A stretch of DNA of 13,748 nt, from contig CAJVYT010000069.1 of NCBI GenBank assembly GCA_913009765.1, forward strand, positions 1 through 13,748, given 5' to 3'. Shown piece by piece: positions 5,909 to 12,162 of the stretch. Under the pieces are notes generated by a model. The model was given only the letters and a program-made list of their open reading frames with translations, was not told where the DNA came from and did no database searches. Position numbers and translations under genes: made by a program. This DNA is from an uncultured candidate division Zixibacteria bacterium. GTDB taxonomy: Bacteria; Zixibacteria; MSB-5A5; GN15; FEB-12. How positions within the stretch are numbered: position 1 is the first letter of the stretch; every line of letters begins with the position of its first letter.

Positions 5909-6811
5909 ATGACAAAAACAAAAGACAAAAAAACTACTATTGCGGTATTAGCTCTTGTGCGTTATGGTGAAGTAACACCTCGAATGATGGAAGCATTGCT
6001 GAGACATTACGGCACTATTGAAATGATTTTAGCCAGTGATGCCGGAACTCTTATGGCAATTGGCGGAATGACAACAGATACTGCCAATAAAATAGCCCAA
6101 GCATCGGATTTTTTAGAAGATGCCGAAACATATTATCAGCTTCTTTTAGATAAAAAAATACACATCATAACCCGTTTTGATTCTGACTATCCTCACAACT
6201 TATTTGAACTTCACGATCCACCTCCTCTGCTTTTTTATCGAGGGATAATTCCTGATTCAACTGTTAAAATTGTTTCTGTTGTTGGTACTCAAACAGCCTC
6301 AAATGAAGGTATTGAACTGACAACTACAATCGCAAAAAAATTAGCCACAGAAAATATTCAAATACTTTCAGGATTACATACAGGAATAAATATCTCATCA
6401 CATTTGGGAGCGAAATCATCTAGCGGCAAAACTTTTGCCGTTTTAGAATCCGGTTTGGAAAATATTTTTCCTGAAGAAAATCGTCCAATCGCAGTTGATA
6501 TAGCACAAACAGGAGGGTTGATAACAGAATTTACTGAAGAAATCGAATTTTCAACTGAATATTTTTTATCAGCAAATAGACTATTAGCAGCTATTTCGCA
6601 AGCTGTTATTATTACTGAATTTTATAAAGATGATTCGTTTGTGTATGACCTTTTGGAGGTCTGTTCTCAAATAGGTAAAATGGCTTTTATTCTTATTGAC
6701 CCAAAATATACGTTAGTAGACACGGAATCATTAAACCATGCTGTCAAATGCGGTGCGATACCTATGGTTGGGTTGGATAAATTAGATGATATTATTCATT
6801 CGCTGGTATAG
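5909..6811 (+). CDS. Divergent DprA/Smf-like Rossmann-fold protein
   Basis: DprA binds ssDNA and loads RecA during natural transformation. This 300-residue protein keeps the family layout: an N-terminal helix-hairpin-helix-like region (about 25-66), then SDYPHNLFELHDPPPLLFYRG (from about 92), then the Rossmann part IVSVVGTQTASNEG, LSGLHTGINISSHLG, TFAVLESGLENIFPEEN, GGLITEF, and NRLLAAIS followed by VIITEF. Several usual residues are changed: GTQ (125-128) instead of G[ST]R, GIN instead of GID, and SANRLLA instead of PxRNRII. Loss of the GSR arginine, which contacts DNA in known DprA structures, suggests changed DNA binding. The C-terminus (LNHAVKCGAIPMVGLDKLDDII) matches DprA-type ends. It sits 3 bases before the YigZ gene. 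A degenerate paralogue is as likely as a true competence protein. Confidence 0.8.
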   Translation: MTKTKDKKTTIAVLALVRYGEVTPRMMEALLRHYGTIEMILASDAGTLMAIGGMTTDTANKIAQASDFLEDAETYYQLLLDKKIHIITRFDSDYPHNLFELHDPPPLLFYRGIIPDSTVKIVSVVGTQTASNEGIELTTTIAKKLATENIQILSGLHTGINISSHLGAKSSSGKTFAVLESGLENIFPEENRPIAVDIAQTGGLITEFTEEIEFSTEYFLSANRLLAAISQAVIITEFYKDDSFVYDLLEVCSQIGKMAFILIDPKYTLVDTESLNHAVKCGAIPMVGLDKLDDIIHSLV

Positions 6812-6814
6812 TGT

Positions 6815-7426
6815 ATGGATGATTTTTATATTACAATTGCCAATGAAGCAAAATGTGAGATAAAAATCAAAGCATCTCGATTTATCGGGAGAACCTATAA
6901 AATCTTCTCCATTGATGAAATAGATGAGCAGCTAAAACATATCAGAAAAAAAGAGTATAACGCTAATCATAATTGTTATGCATATATTATCGGAACCAAC
7001 AACAATACAATTTTTAAGTATTCCGATGACGGCGAGCCAAACGGTACTGCCGGGAAACCGATGTATGATGTGCTTCATGGTCATTCGCTCACCAATACAC
7101 TGGTTATTGTTACAAGATATTTTGGCGGAACAAAACTTGGTACCGGTGGATTAGTTCGTGCCTATGGAAATTGTGTCAAAGCGGTATTAGAAAAATCCGG
7201 TTCCACAAAAGTTTTTCAAACTTCTCTTTTACATGTTACCCTTGCGTTTCCGTTGTACAATAAACTGATACAGATAATGACAAAAATTGGTGCAAAACAG
7301 ATTGATGCACAGTTTTCTGATGAAGTAGTTGTAAAAATAGAAATAAGAAATTCACTTGTAGATAAATTACAAAATGAAATTATTCAGCTTTCCGGCGGAA
7401 AGGCTGTAATTGAAAAACTTGCATAA
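6815..7426 (+). CDS. YigZ/IMPACT-family protein
   Basis: At 203 residues this is the normal length for bacterial YigZ. The N-terminal IMPACT (UPF0029) domain shows KASRFIGR, HNCYAYIIG, KYSDDGEPNGTAGKPM and VTRYFGGTKLGTGGLVRAYG, the family hallmark. The C-terminal part (about 135-203) fits the small alpha/beta DUF1949-type domain. The family is conserved but its biochemical role is not settled; the eukaryotic relative IMPACT acts in translation control through GCN1. The ATG comes 3 bases after the preceding stop codon, so translational coupling is likely. The kinase gene overlaps its 3' end. Confidence 0.95.
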   Translation: MDDFYITIANEAKCEIKIKASRFIGRTYKIFSIDEIDEQLKHIRKKEYNANHNCYAYIIGTNNNTIFKYSDDGEPNGTAGKPMYDVLHGHSLTNTLVIVTRYFGGTKLGTGGLVRAYGNCVKAVLEKSGSTKVFQTSLLHVTLAFPLYNKLIQIMTKIGAKQIDAQFSDEVVVKIEIRNSLVDKLQNEIIQLSGGKAVIEKLA

Positions 7427-8336
7427 AATTGATTTTTTAGGAATGGGGATTATTCCATTTGATTTACTGTTTACAGTTAAGCGGTATCCGTCTGTAGGTA
7501 TTAAAATTGATGCGGAATCTTTTTTGATGCAGGGAGGTGGACCTGTTCCTAATGTTGCAGTTGGATTATCTCGATTTGGATTAAAATCAGCTCTTATTGC
7601 AACTGTCGGCAATGACCCTTTCGGAGAAGTTCTTATAAAAGAACTTGAAAATGAAAAAGTTGATACCGCGTATATCATAAAAAAAAATAATCCGACCGCT
7701 TTGGCATCGGGTTGGATTGAAAAAAGCGGCAGCCGTACAATGGTACTCGCAAGAGAGATATTTGTATTGCCCAAAGATATAAAACTATCGACTCTTCCGA
7801 TTCCAAAAATTCTACATTTAGATGGTCGTGATATACCTGCTACGTTAAAACTTGCAAGGTGGGCAAAGCGTAATAAAGTTATTGTATCTTTTGATATTGG
7901 TTCGGTGCGTAATGATGTAAGTGAGGTATTTCGCAATGTTGACCACTTGGTTGTTGCCGATGAATATGCTTTTCCATTTACAAAAACAAAAAATGCAGAA
8001 AATGCTATTAGAAAACTTTCTACATATTGCAACGGTACGATTGTTGTGACAGAAGGTATAAAAGGTTCAACAGGAAAAGATGTAGGTTCATCTGATTTTG
8101 TATATCAAAAAGCATACAAAGTTAAAAATGTAGATACTACCGGAGCAGGTGACTGTTATCACAGCGGGTATTTACTGGCATTGCTTGAAGGTAAATCATT
8201 AGCTGAAAGAATGAAGTATGGTTCGGCAGCGGCAGCTATTAAATGCATGAAAGCCGGAGCAAGAAGCGGTATTCCAAATAAAAAAGAACTGCTGACATTT
8301 TTAAAATCTAAAAAGAATCGATATTACAATGCTTGA
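7410..8336 (+). CDS. PfkB/ribokinase-family sugar kinase
   Basis: The 308-residue protein has the PfkB signatures: GGGPVPNVAVGLSRFG (about 42-57) near the N-terminus and DTTGAGDCYHSGY (from 242), where Asp248 is the catalytic base and GAG forms the anion hole. These kinases phosphorylate a sugar or nucleoside hydroxyl with ATP; the substrate is not predictable. The start is TTG 7410, inside the YigZ gene, with AAAGG (7399-7403) 6 bases upstream; the next ATG (7443) would remove the first beta strand (KIDFLGMG). Overlap by 17 bases with YigZ and by 8 with the PAP2 gene points to coupled translation. A 221-residue open frame on the opposite strand is only its shadow. Confidence 0.92.
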   Translation: MKNLHKIDFLGMGIIPFDLLFTVKRYPSVGIKIDAESFLMQGGGPVPNVAVGLSRFGLKSALIATVGNDPFGEVLIKELENEKVDTAYIIKKNNPTALASGWIEKSGSRTMVLAREIFVLPKDIKLSTLPIPKILHLDGRDIPATLKLARWAKRNKVIVSFDIGSVRNDVSEVFRNVDHLVVADEYAFPFTKTKNAENAIRKLSTYCNGTIVVTEGIKGSTGKDVGSSDFVYQKAYKVKNVDTTGAGDCYHSGYLLALLEGKSLAERMKYGSAAAAIKCMKAGARSGIPNKKELLTFLKSKKNRYYNA

Positions 8337-8904
8337 AATACTACAGCAGATTGACACATCTATATTTTTCTTTTTGAACAGCACTCTTGCAAATCCGGTG
8401 ACGGATTTTTTGATGCCGCTTATTACCAACGATAAAGGTCTGCGGATTATTTATGCTCTGGCGATGATTATTCTTCTGTGGAAAGGTAATAAAACTCTCA
8501 GGTGGATGGTGCTTGGGTCTGCACTTGTTATTCTGCTGTCTGACCAAATTTCTGCAGGATTATTAAAAAATTGGATAGGACGACTCAGACCATGCCATAC
8601 TTTTGATATCAATACTATCAATCTGTTGGTAGGATGCGGAGGTGGAAAATCTATGCCGTCATCACATGCTGCCAATGCCTTTGGACAGGCGGTTTTCTTT
8701 TCATACTTTTATAAAAAATCACGAGTATATCTTTTTACCTATGCAACCCTTATAGCCCTCAGCAGAGTTTTTGTAGGGGTGCATTATTTGTCTGATGTTT
8801 TAGTTGGTGCATTGGTAGGAACTATAGCTGCTTTTATTATTATTTATTTTATGAATAAGTTTAAGACAAACTATTTACACAATAAAGATAATGCTGTCAT
8901 TTAA
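8329..8904 (+). CDS. PAP2-family membrane phosphatase
   Basis: This 191-residue protein has all three PAP2 motifs: K80NWIGRLRP (Kx6RP), PSSH (110-113) and S145RVFVGVHYLSD (SRx5Hx3D), with His113 and His152 as the catalytic pair. About five or six membrane segments surround them, with the active site facing the periplasm in this family. Substrates in relatives are phosphatidic acid, phosphatidylglycerol phosphate or undecaprenyl diphosphate. Its length and the small loop before PSSH fit the undecaprenyl-diphosphatase-like subgroup, but that is inference. It overlaps the kinase gene upstream by 8 bases and the phosphodiesterase gene downstream by 14. Confidence 0.94.
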   Translation: MLEILQQIDTSIFFFLNSTLANPVTDFLMPLITNDKGLRIIYALAMIILLWKGNKTLRWMVLGSALVILLSDQISAGLLKNWIGRLRPCHTFDINTINLLVGCGGGKSMPSSHAANAFGQAVFFSYFYKKSRVYLFTYATLIALSRVFVGVHYLSDVLVGALVGTIAAFIIIYFMNKFKTNYLHNKDNAVI

Positions 8905-9571
8905 AAACAGGAATTCAAACAGAACATATATTATAGCACATCGGGGAGCATCGGCTTATAAACATGAGAACACTATTGAAGCATTTCAAAAAGCGATAGA
9001 TATGGGTGCCGATGCAATTGAATTGGATATTCGAAAAAGTAAAGATGATGTATTATTAGTACACCATGATGCTTCATTAAGTCAGTATGAAAAACCAATT
9101 TCTAAAATGATATTTTCAGAAATCAGAGAGTTTAACAAAAAATCTGACTATCAGGTACCTACTCTGAAAGAAGTTCTACTATTATGTAAAGACAAAATTT
9201 CTTTAGATATTGAATTAAAAGAAATCGGTTATGAAAAGTCTGTAGTTGAATTAGCATTACAATATTTTATGTCAGAAAATATTTTGTTTACATCGTTTAG
9301 GAAAAAGGCTTTAGAAGCTATTCATGCGATAGATAATAATATTAACGCCGGATATCTATTTCATAAACCTCTGATGCTTAAATCTATTCCGCAGTTTGTA
9401 GATTTTGTACTTCCCAACCACGCACTCTGCAAAGTAGGCTATCTAAATAAATTAAAAAAACTTAGCAAACCGATAATTATTTGGACAGTAGATAAACAAA
9501 AAACAAAAGAAAAATATAAACAAAGAAATATTTTCGCTCTTATTACAAACGATCCTGTTGAATTGGATTGA
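8891..9571 (+). CDS. Glycerophosphodiester phosphodiesterase (GDPD)
   Basis: GDPDs hydrolyse glycerophosphodiesters to glycerol-3-phosphate and an alcohol. The 226-residue protein keeps the active-site order IIAHRGASAYKHENT (His17, Arg18, Glu26), AIELDIRKSKDD (Glu44, Asp46) and VHHD (His59), followed by PTLKEVLLLCKD, LDIELKE and a C-terminal IIWTVD / ALITNDP. There is no signal peptide, so it is probably cytoplasmic. It is a little shorter than the usual 240-250 residues, mainly in the middle. It is the last gene of the tight operon. Its stop region (9559-9584) is duplicated 340 bases downstream at 9899-9924. Confidence 0.95.
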   Translation: MLSFKNRNSNRTYIIAHRGASAYKHENTIEAFQKAIDMGADAIELDIRKSKDDVLLVHHDASLSQYEKPISKMIFSEIREFNKKSDYQVPTLKEVLLLCKDKISLDIELKEIGYEKSVVELALQYFMSENILFTSFRKKALEAIHAIDNNINAGYLFHKPLMLKSIPQFVDFVLPNHALCKVGYLNKLKKLSKPIIIWTVDKQKTKEKYKQRNIFALITNDPVELD

Positions 9572-9584
9572 TATTTTTAAGCAG
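9559..9584 (+). repeat. Direct repeat, copy 1 (3' end of GDPD gene)
   Basis: The first 17 bases (TGAATTGGATTGATATT) recur exactly at 9899-9915, and 24 of the 26 bases match overall. This copy contains the GDPD stop codon. The copies bracket hairpin modules 1 and 2 and the sequence between them. Confidence 0.85.
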
Positions 9585-9603
9585 AGCTATTTCATAACTT
9601 GAG

Positions 9604-9654
9604 CAGTCAGGAACCTTTCCTGACTGTATAATCGTCGGGAAAGGGTTCCCGACG
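9604..9654. repeat. Paired-hairpin (REP-doublet-like) module 1
   Basis: Hairpin one pairs CAGTCAGGA (9604-9612) with TCCTGACTG (9618-9626). Hairpin two pairs CGTCGGGAA (9633-9641) with TTCCCGACG (9646-9654). A 6-base spacer TATAAT separates them. Read on the opposite strand, the second hairpin is a variant of the first: GTCAGGAACCTTTCCTGAC against GTCGGGAACCCTTTCCCGAC. The stem bases differ but stay paired. The module could also fold as one long hairpin and may end the upstream operon's transcript. Confidence 0.75.
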
Positions 9655-9826
9655 ACGCATTAAGAAGAAGAGTAACAAAAGTTCAGTCTTGTAGGTCGCG
9701 GTTCCGTTGGTTTGAAATCGTAAGATTTCAAATTCGAGAAACCCGACATTCTTTTTGATAACGACTGCTATTTCGTTGTGTCGGTTCCTGATTTACGAAA
9801 CGAGAAATCTATATCGTTGGTCTTAT
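9655..9826. repeat. Non-coding stretch with a further hairpin
   Basis: No gene is seen here. TTTGAAATC (9711-9719) pairs with GATTTCAAA (9724-9732) around a GTAA tetraloop, and outer segments GTCGCGGTT / AACCCGAC extend the pairing imperfectly. A weaker partner segment lies at 9773-9812, where ATTTCGTT faces AACGAGAAAT. This may be a decayed member of the same paired-hairpin family. Confidence 0.5.
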
Positions 9827-9892
9827 TGTAGGGCGGAAATCTTTAGCATTTCCGCCATCAATGGCAGAACCACTAAAGGGTTCTGCCCTACA
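9827..9892. repeat. Paired-hairpin (REP-doublet-like) module 2 with terminal inverted repeats
   Basis: The element starts TGTAGGGC (9827-9834) and ends GCCCTACA (9885-9892), exact inverted ends. Inside are hairpin GGCGGAAAT (9832-9840) / ATTTCCGCC (9848-9856) and hairpin GGCAGAACC (9863-9871) / GGTTCTGCC (9879-9887), with ATCAAT between them. The loops carry complementary CTTTAG and CTAAAG. Each arm keeps its stem although the bases differ, which indicates structural constraint. Confidence 0.8.
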
Positions 9893-9898
9893 CAAAAC

Positions 9899-9924
9899 TG
9901 AATTGGATTGATATTATTAAACAG
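9899..9924 (+). repeat. Direct repeat, copy 2
   Basis: This is the second copy of the GDPD 3'-end sequence, differing from 9559-9584 at two bases. It no longer belongs to a gene. It directly follows paired-hairpin module 2. Confidence 0.85.
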
Positions 9925-9940
9925 CAAAAGGTCAGGTTAT

Positions 9941-10002
9941 GTAGGGCAGCATCCCTGTGATGCTGCCATCATAAGGCGGGATCACAGGGAGCCCCCTCTA
10001 CG
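9941..10002. repeat. Paired-hairpin (REP-doublet-like) module 3, right arm decayed
   Basis: The left arm starts GTAGGGC like module 2 and forms GGCAGCATC (9945-9953) / GATGCTGCC (9959-9967). After ATCATAA comes the right arm, which on the minus strand reads GTAGAGGGGGCTCCCTGTGA. It shares the core TCCCTGTGAT with the left arm, but its stem no longer pairs well. It abuts the truncated aminotransferase, so the gene's breakpoint lies at this element. Confidence 0.7.
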
Positions 10003-10335
10003 ATAACTGCTATTTTAAGCTATGAGGGAGCTATCGGTGTTCGTTCCGGTTGTTTTTGTGCTCATACCTATGTGAAAGAACTTATGCATGTTTCAGCAGA
10101 AGAATCTAAAATTATGGAACAGCAGATTCTCAACCGTGACCGTTCGGGTATACCTGGAACTATCCGAATATCGTTTGGTATTTATAATACCTATGAAGAA
10201 ATCGATCGGTTTATTGAGATGGTCAAAAAAATCGTCGCGGGCGATTATAATAAAAACTATATTTTGAATAAAGAAAAAGGGGAATACACCCCCGAAGGTT
10301 TTGAGTTCAATTTCAAAGACTATTATACGCTGTAA
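10000..10335 (+). pseudogene. 5'-truncated class V aminotransferase / cysteine-desulfurase-like remnant
   Basis: The frame reads ITAILSYEGAIGVRSGCFCA, then HTYVKELMH and a C-terminal RISFGIYNTYEEIDRFIEMV. These match the C-terminal small domain of PLP-dependent class V aminotransferases, including the GVRxGCFCAH segment. The whole PLP-binding domain, with its lysine, is missing. The homology begins right after hairpin module 3. The frame opens at 9961 with no ATG, and GTG 10072 falls inside the conserved domain, so it is not a plausible start. About 110 of roughly 400 residues remain. It is very likely non-functional, removed from its 5' part by deletion or repeat insertion. Confidence 0.8.
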
Positions 10336-10393
10336 GAGTATAAACCACAAAATTATTACTCAATCTTTTCTCCCAAACGAGGACAGCACCCCT

Positions 10394-10412
10394 CCCCGTG
10401 CTTGACACGGGG
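10394..10412. repeat. GC-rich hairpin in intergenic DNA
   Basis: CCCCGTG (10394-10400) pairs with CACGGGG (10406-10412) around CTTGA. It follows the aminotransferase remnant and lies 90 bases before the next gene. No T-tract follows directly, so it is more like an isolated REP arm than a terminator. Confidence 0.5.
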
Positions 10413-10502
10413 TTCAGTCTTTTACATAATCGTTGACAAGAAAGTAAATTAGTTATAGGTTTATAATTGATAAAATAAAAAAATATTGAAAGGAACATTT
10501 CT

Positions 10503-11072
10503 ATGTTTAAGTACAAGTATGCTTTATGCCTTGTGATTTTGTTTAGTATAATATCTTGTGGTAATAAAATTTGGAATAGACCGATGTTTAAACCTGTTAG
10601 TAGAACTTCTAATGACGCTATATCGGTAGATGCAAATGGGAGAATACCTACAAGAACTCATACTTATATTCCTAAAGACTTAAAAGGAAATGATAAACGT
10701 GGTAGCGTTAAAATTATCGTTGGTTTTAAGGGTCAAAGGATTCCTCAATCAAGTTATGCTCCTAAATATGTAATGCTTACTATGATTATCTGGGTTGAAA
10801 ATAATTCATCTGAACAATTTAACGTTCCTTTATCAACAAGTAGTATAGTTACGTCTAGAGGAAAACAATATGATGCTGATTGGAAAAATAATTCTTTTGG
10901 AGAGACAGACTTAAGACCTGGGGCAAAAGATTCTTGGACTATATATTTTGATACACAGGATCCAGATATTTTAAAAACTATAGAGTCATTTACGTTTTAT
11001 ATGGATTTCTATTTGGGGTATAAAAAAGTTGAAATCAAAGAAGAATTTAACAGAATTCAATGGGTTGACTAA
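10503..11072 (+). CDS. Putative lipoprotein, unrecognised
   Basis: The 189-residue precursor has a type II signal peptide, MFKYKYALCLVILFSIISCG, with Cys19 lipidated. The mature part is polar with predicted beta strands (KIIVGFKGQ, YVMLTMIIWVENN), a middle NVPLSTSSIVTSRGKQYD and PGAKDSWTIYFDTQD. This arrangement recalls small Ig-like secretion or stress lipoproteins whose C-terminal half resembles DUF4352-type domains, but I cannot assign a family. AAAGGA (10489-10494) 8 bases upstream supports the start. A TTGACA at 10433 has no well-spaced -10. The next gene's ribosome binding site overlaps this stop codon, so the two are co-translated. Confidence 0.75.
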   Translation: MFKYKYALCLVILFSIISCGNKIWNRPMFKPVSRTSNDAISVDANGRIPTRTHTYIPKDLKGNDKRGSVKIIVGFKGQRIPQSSYAPKYVMLTMIIWVENNSSEQFNVPLSTSSIVTSRGKQYDADWKNNSFGETDLRPGAKDSWTIYFDTQDPDILKTIESFTFYMDFYLGYKKVEIKEEFNRIQWVD

Positions 11073-11084
11073 GGATGTTCGTAA

Positions 11085-11564
11085 ATGTGTATTGAAGATA
11101 AACTAATTAAAATTATAAGTCTAATTTTAGTTGAAATGGGAATAGAATACCAGAATCTAATAATTAAAGATGGTAGATTTAACAAGTACTTACCATTTAA
11201 ATTATCGGAGCGAAGAACCCTTTGTTATATACAGTATGAAAACCGAACTATGCCTAGTGATCAGTTTAATTTTGTAATTAGATTTAAGAGAAATGATAAT
11301 CCCTTAGACTGGAATTGCTATTTATCACAAAATGAACTTTTTCTAAGTTTTATTGAGAATTATTCAATTCCATGGTCTCAACAAAGCGGTTACCCAAGGT
11401 ATACTTGGGATGATTCAGGACCTACTCAACAATTCGCATTTACATTTTGTGAATCAGATATTCAAAATTCAGATTTTAAGGAAATTTTAAGATTTATGCT
11501 TGAAGTATCTTTTAGTGCAGTAAAAAGAAACGGGGATGATTATAATACTTTAACTTCTAGTTAA
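11085..11564 (+). CDS. Hypothetical protein, 159 residues
   Basis: I do not recognise this protein. It has no signal peptide or membrane span and is rich in aromatic and polar residues (RRTLCYIQYENRT, FNFVIRFKRND, WSQQSGYPRYTWDD). It ends with a helix (FKEILRFMLEVSFSAVKR). AAGGA at 11071-11075, overlapping the upstream stop codon, is 9 bases from ATG 11085 and supports the start. Codon use is strongly A/T-ending, like the lipoprotein before it and unlike the small gene after it. The pair may be a two-gene accessory unit. Confidence 0.65.
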   Translation: MCIEDKLIKIISLILVEMGIEYQNLIIKDGRFNKYLPFKLSERRTLCYIQYENRTMPSDQFNFVIRFKRNDNPLDWNCYLSQNELFLSFIENYSIPWSQQSGYPRYTWDDSGPTQQFAFTFCESDIQNSDFKEILRFMLEVSFSAVKRNGDDYNTLTSS

Positions 11565-11567
11565 AAG

Positions 11568-11795
11568 ATGATCGATAACATAGACAAACGAAATAAGCTC
11601 GACAGCGAACCATTTTCCTATCGCATGGCAAAAGATGGTAAAATCTTCATCTCGTGGCAGAACAACCAGATTATGACTCTCAAAGAGAAAAAAGCCGAGG
11701 CGTTACTCAAAAAAATAACTGACAAAGACTCAAAAACTGTCCAACTCGCTCTTGCCAAAATTACGGGCAATTTCAAACATGGCAATGAACGGTAA
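11568..11795 (+). CDS. Small conserved-looking protein, 75 residues
   Basis: The protein is soluble and basic, with PFSYRMAKDGKIFISWQNNQ, LKEKKAEALLKKI and a C-terminal LALAKITGNFKHGNER. The FxYRxxKDGKxxISW and AKxTGNFKxGNER pattern recalls small conserved hypothetical proteins of many bacteria; this is from memory and no function is known to me. It begins 3 bases after the preceding stop codon. Third positions are richer in C and G (CTC, GCC, AAC, ATC) than in the two genes before it, so it probably has a different history. A REP pair follows directly. Confidence 0.7.
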   Translation: MIDNIDKRNKLDSEPFSYRMAKDGKIFISWQNNQIMTLKEKKAEALLKKITDKDSKTVQLALAKITGNFKHGNER

Positions 11796-11804
11796 AGCCA
11801 TATT

Positions 11805-11873
11805 CCGACTCCGCTCAGCATGACTTATTTAAATAATTTTATATAATTTGTCACCCTGAGCACAGTCGAAGGG
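11805..11873. repeat. Inverted REP-like pair (GTCAYSCTGAGC family)
   Basis: On the minus strand 11805-11824 reads GTCATGCTGAGCGGAGTCGG. On the plus strand 11850-11873 begins GTCACCCTGAGCACAGTCGA and continues AGGG. The two arms share GTCAxxCTGAGCxxAGTCG and face away from each other across an A/T-rich 25-base gap. This motif is a widespread intergenic repeat in bacterial genomes. It begins 9 bases after the 75-residue gene. Confidence 0.75.
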
Positions 11874-11886
11874 TTTTCTATTTTCT

Positions 11887-11936
11887 TTGAGTGGGCGGCA
11901 GACGAGGGCTGCCCTCGTCTGCCCCTCTTTACTCAA
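11887..11936. repeat. Nested inverted repeat with 12-bp GC-rich stem
   Basis: The core stem pairs GGCAGACGAGGG (11897-11908) with CCCTCGTCTGCC (11912-11923) around CTG. An outer arm pair TTGAGT (11887-11892) / ACTCAA (11931-11936) encloses it. The right flank CTGCCCCTCTTT also follows the hairpin at 3915-3939, so the two may be one repeat family. Transcription termination is possible, but no T-run follows. Confidence 0.6.
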
Positions 11937-11981
11937 TTTCTCTACATATCAAATGTAATTTCTTACTTCTAACTATTTTAT

Positions 11982-12125
11982 ATGATACTGAACAAATTAG
12001 AAAAACTCAAAGTAAATAATTTCCTGTTTATAGATAATCCGCTGAATCGGATTGATAACTTTTACATTAAGATGATGCAATCTAAAAATAACGCTATTTC
12101 AAAAAACGAACCCATTTTGCTGTAA
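11982..12125 (+). CDS. Possible 47-residue ORF, weak
   Basis: An open frame MILNKLEKLKVNNFLFIDNP to a C-terminal KNEPILL lies in an otherwise empty stretch. It has no ribosome binding site, signal peptide or recognised motif, and its composition is A/T-rich. It could be a small gene, a gene remnant or chance. Apart from the repeats at 11805-11936, nothing else is seen between 11796 and 12162. Confidence 0.2.
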   Translation: MILNKLEKLKVNNFLFIDNPLNRIDNFYIKMMQSKNNAISKNEPILL

Positions 12126-12162
12126 CAATAAGAATGTGATAAAGTTATAAAGAAAAAGTCTT

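Noticed and set aside
7367..8032. A 221-residue open frame on the minus strand
   Set aside because: It lies wholly antisense to the YigZ and kinase genes, has no recognisable domain, and the plus-strand genes are unmistakable.
9690..9735. tRNA-like look (GGTTTGAAATC resembling a T-arm)
   Set aside because: No acceptor, D or anticodon arms fit at the right spacing; it is a simple hairpin with a GTAA loop.
9559..10002. CRISPR array or insertion sequence
   Set aside because: The hairpin modules differ in sequence and spacing, there are no regular repeats and spacers, and no transposase gene is present.
10433..10467. Promoter TTGACA with TATAAT before the 10503 lipoprotein
   Set aside because: The spacing to TATAAT is 23 bases and to TATAGG 15 bases, both outside the good range; a promoter is likely nearby but not fixed.
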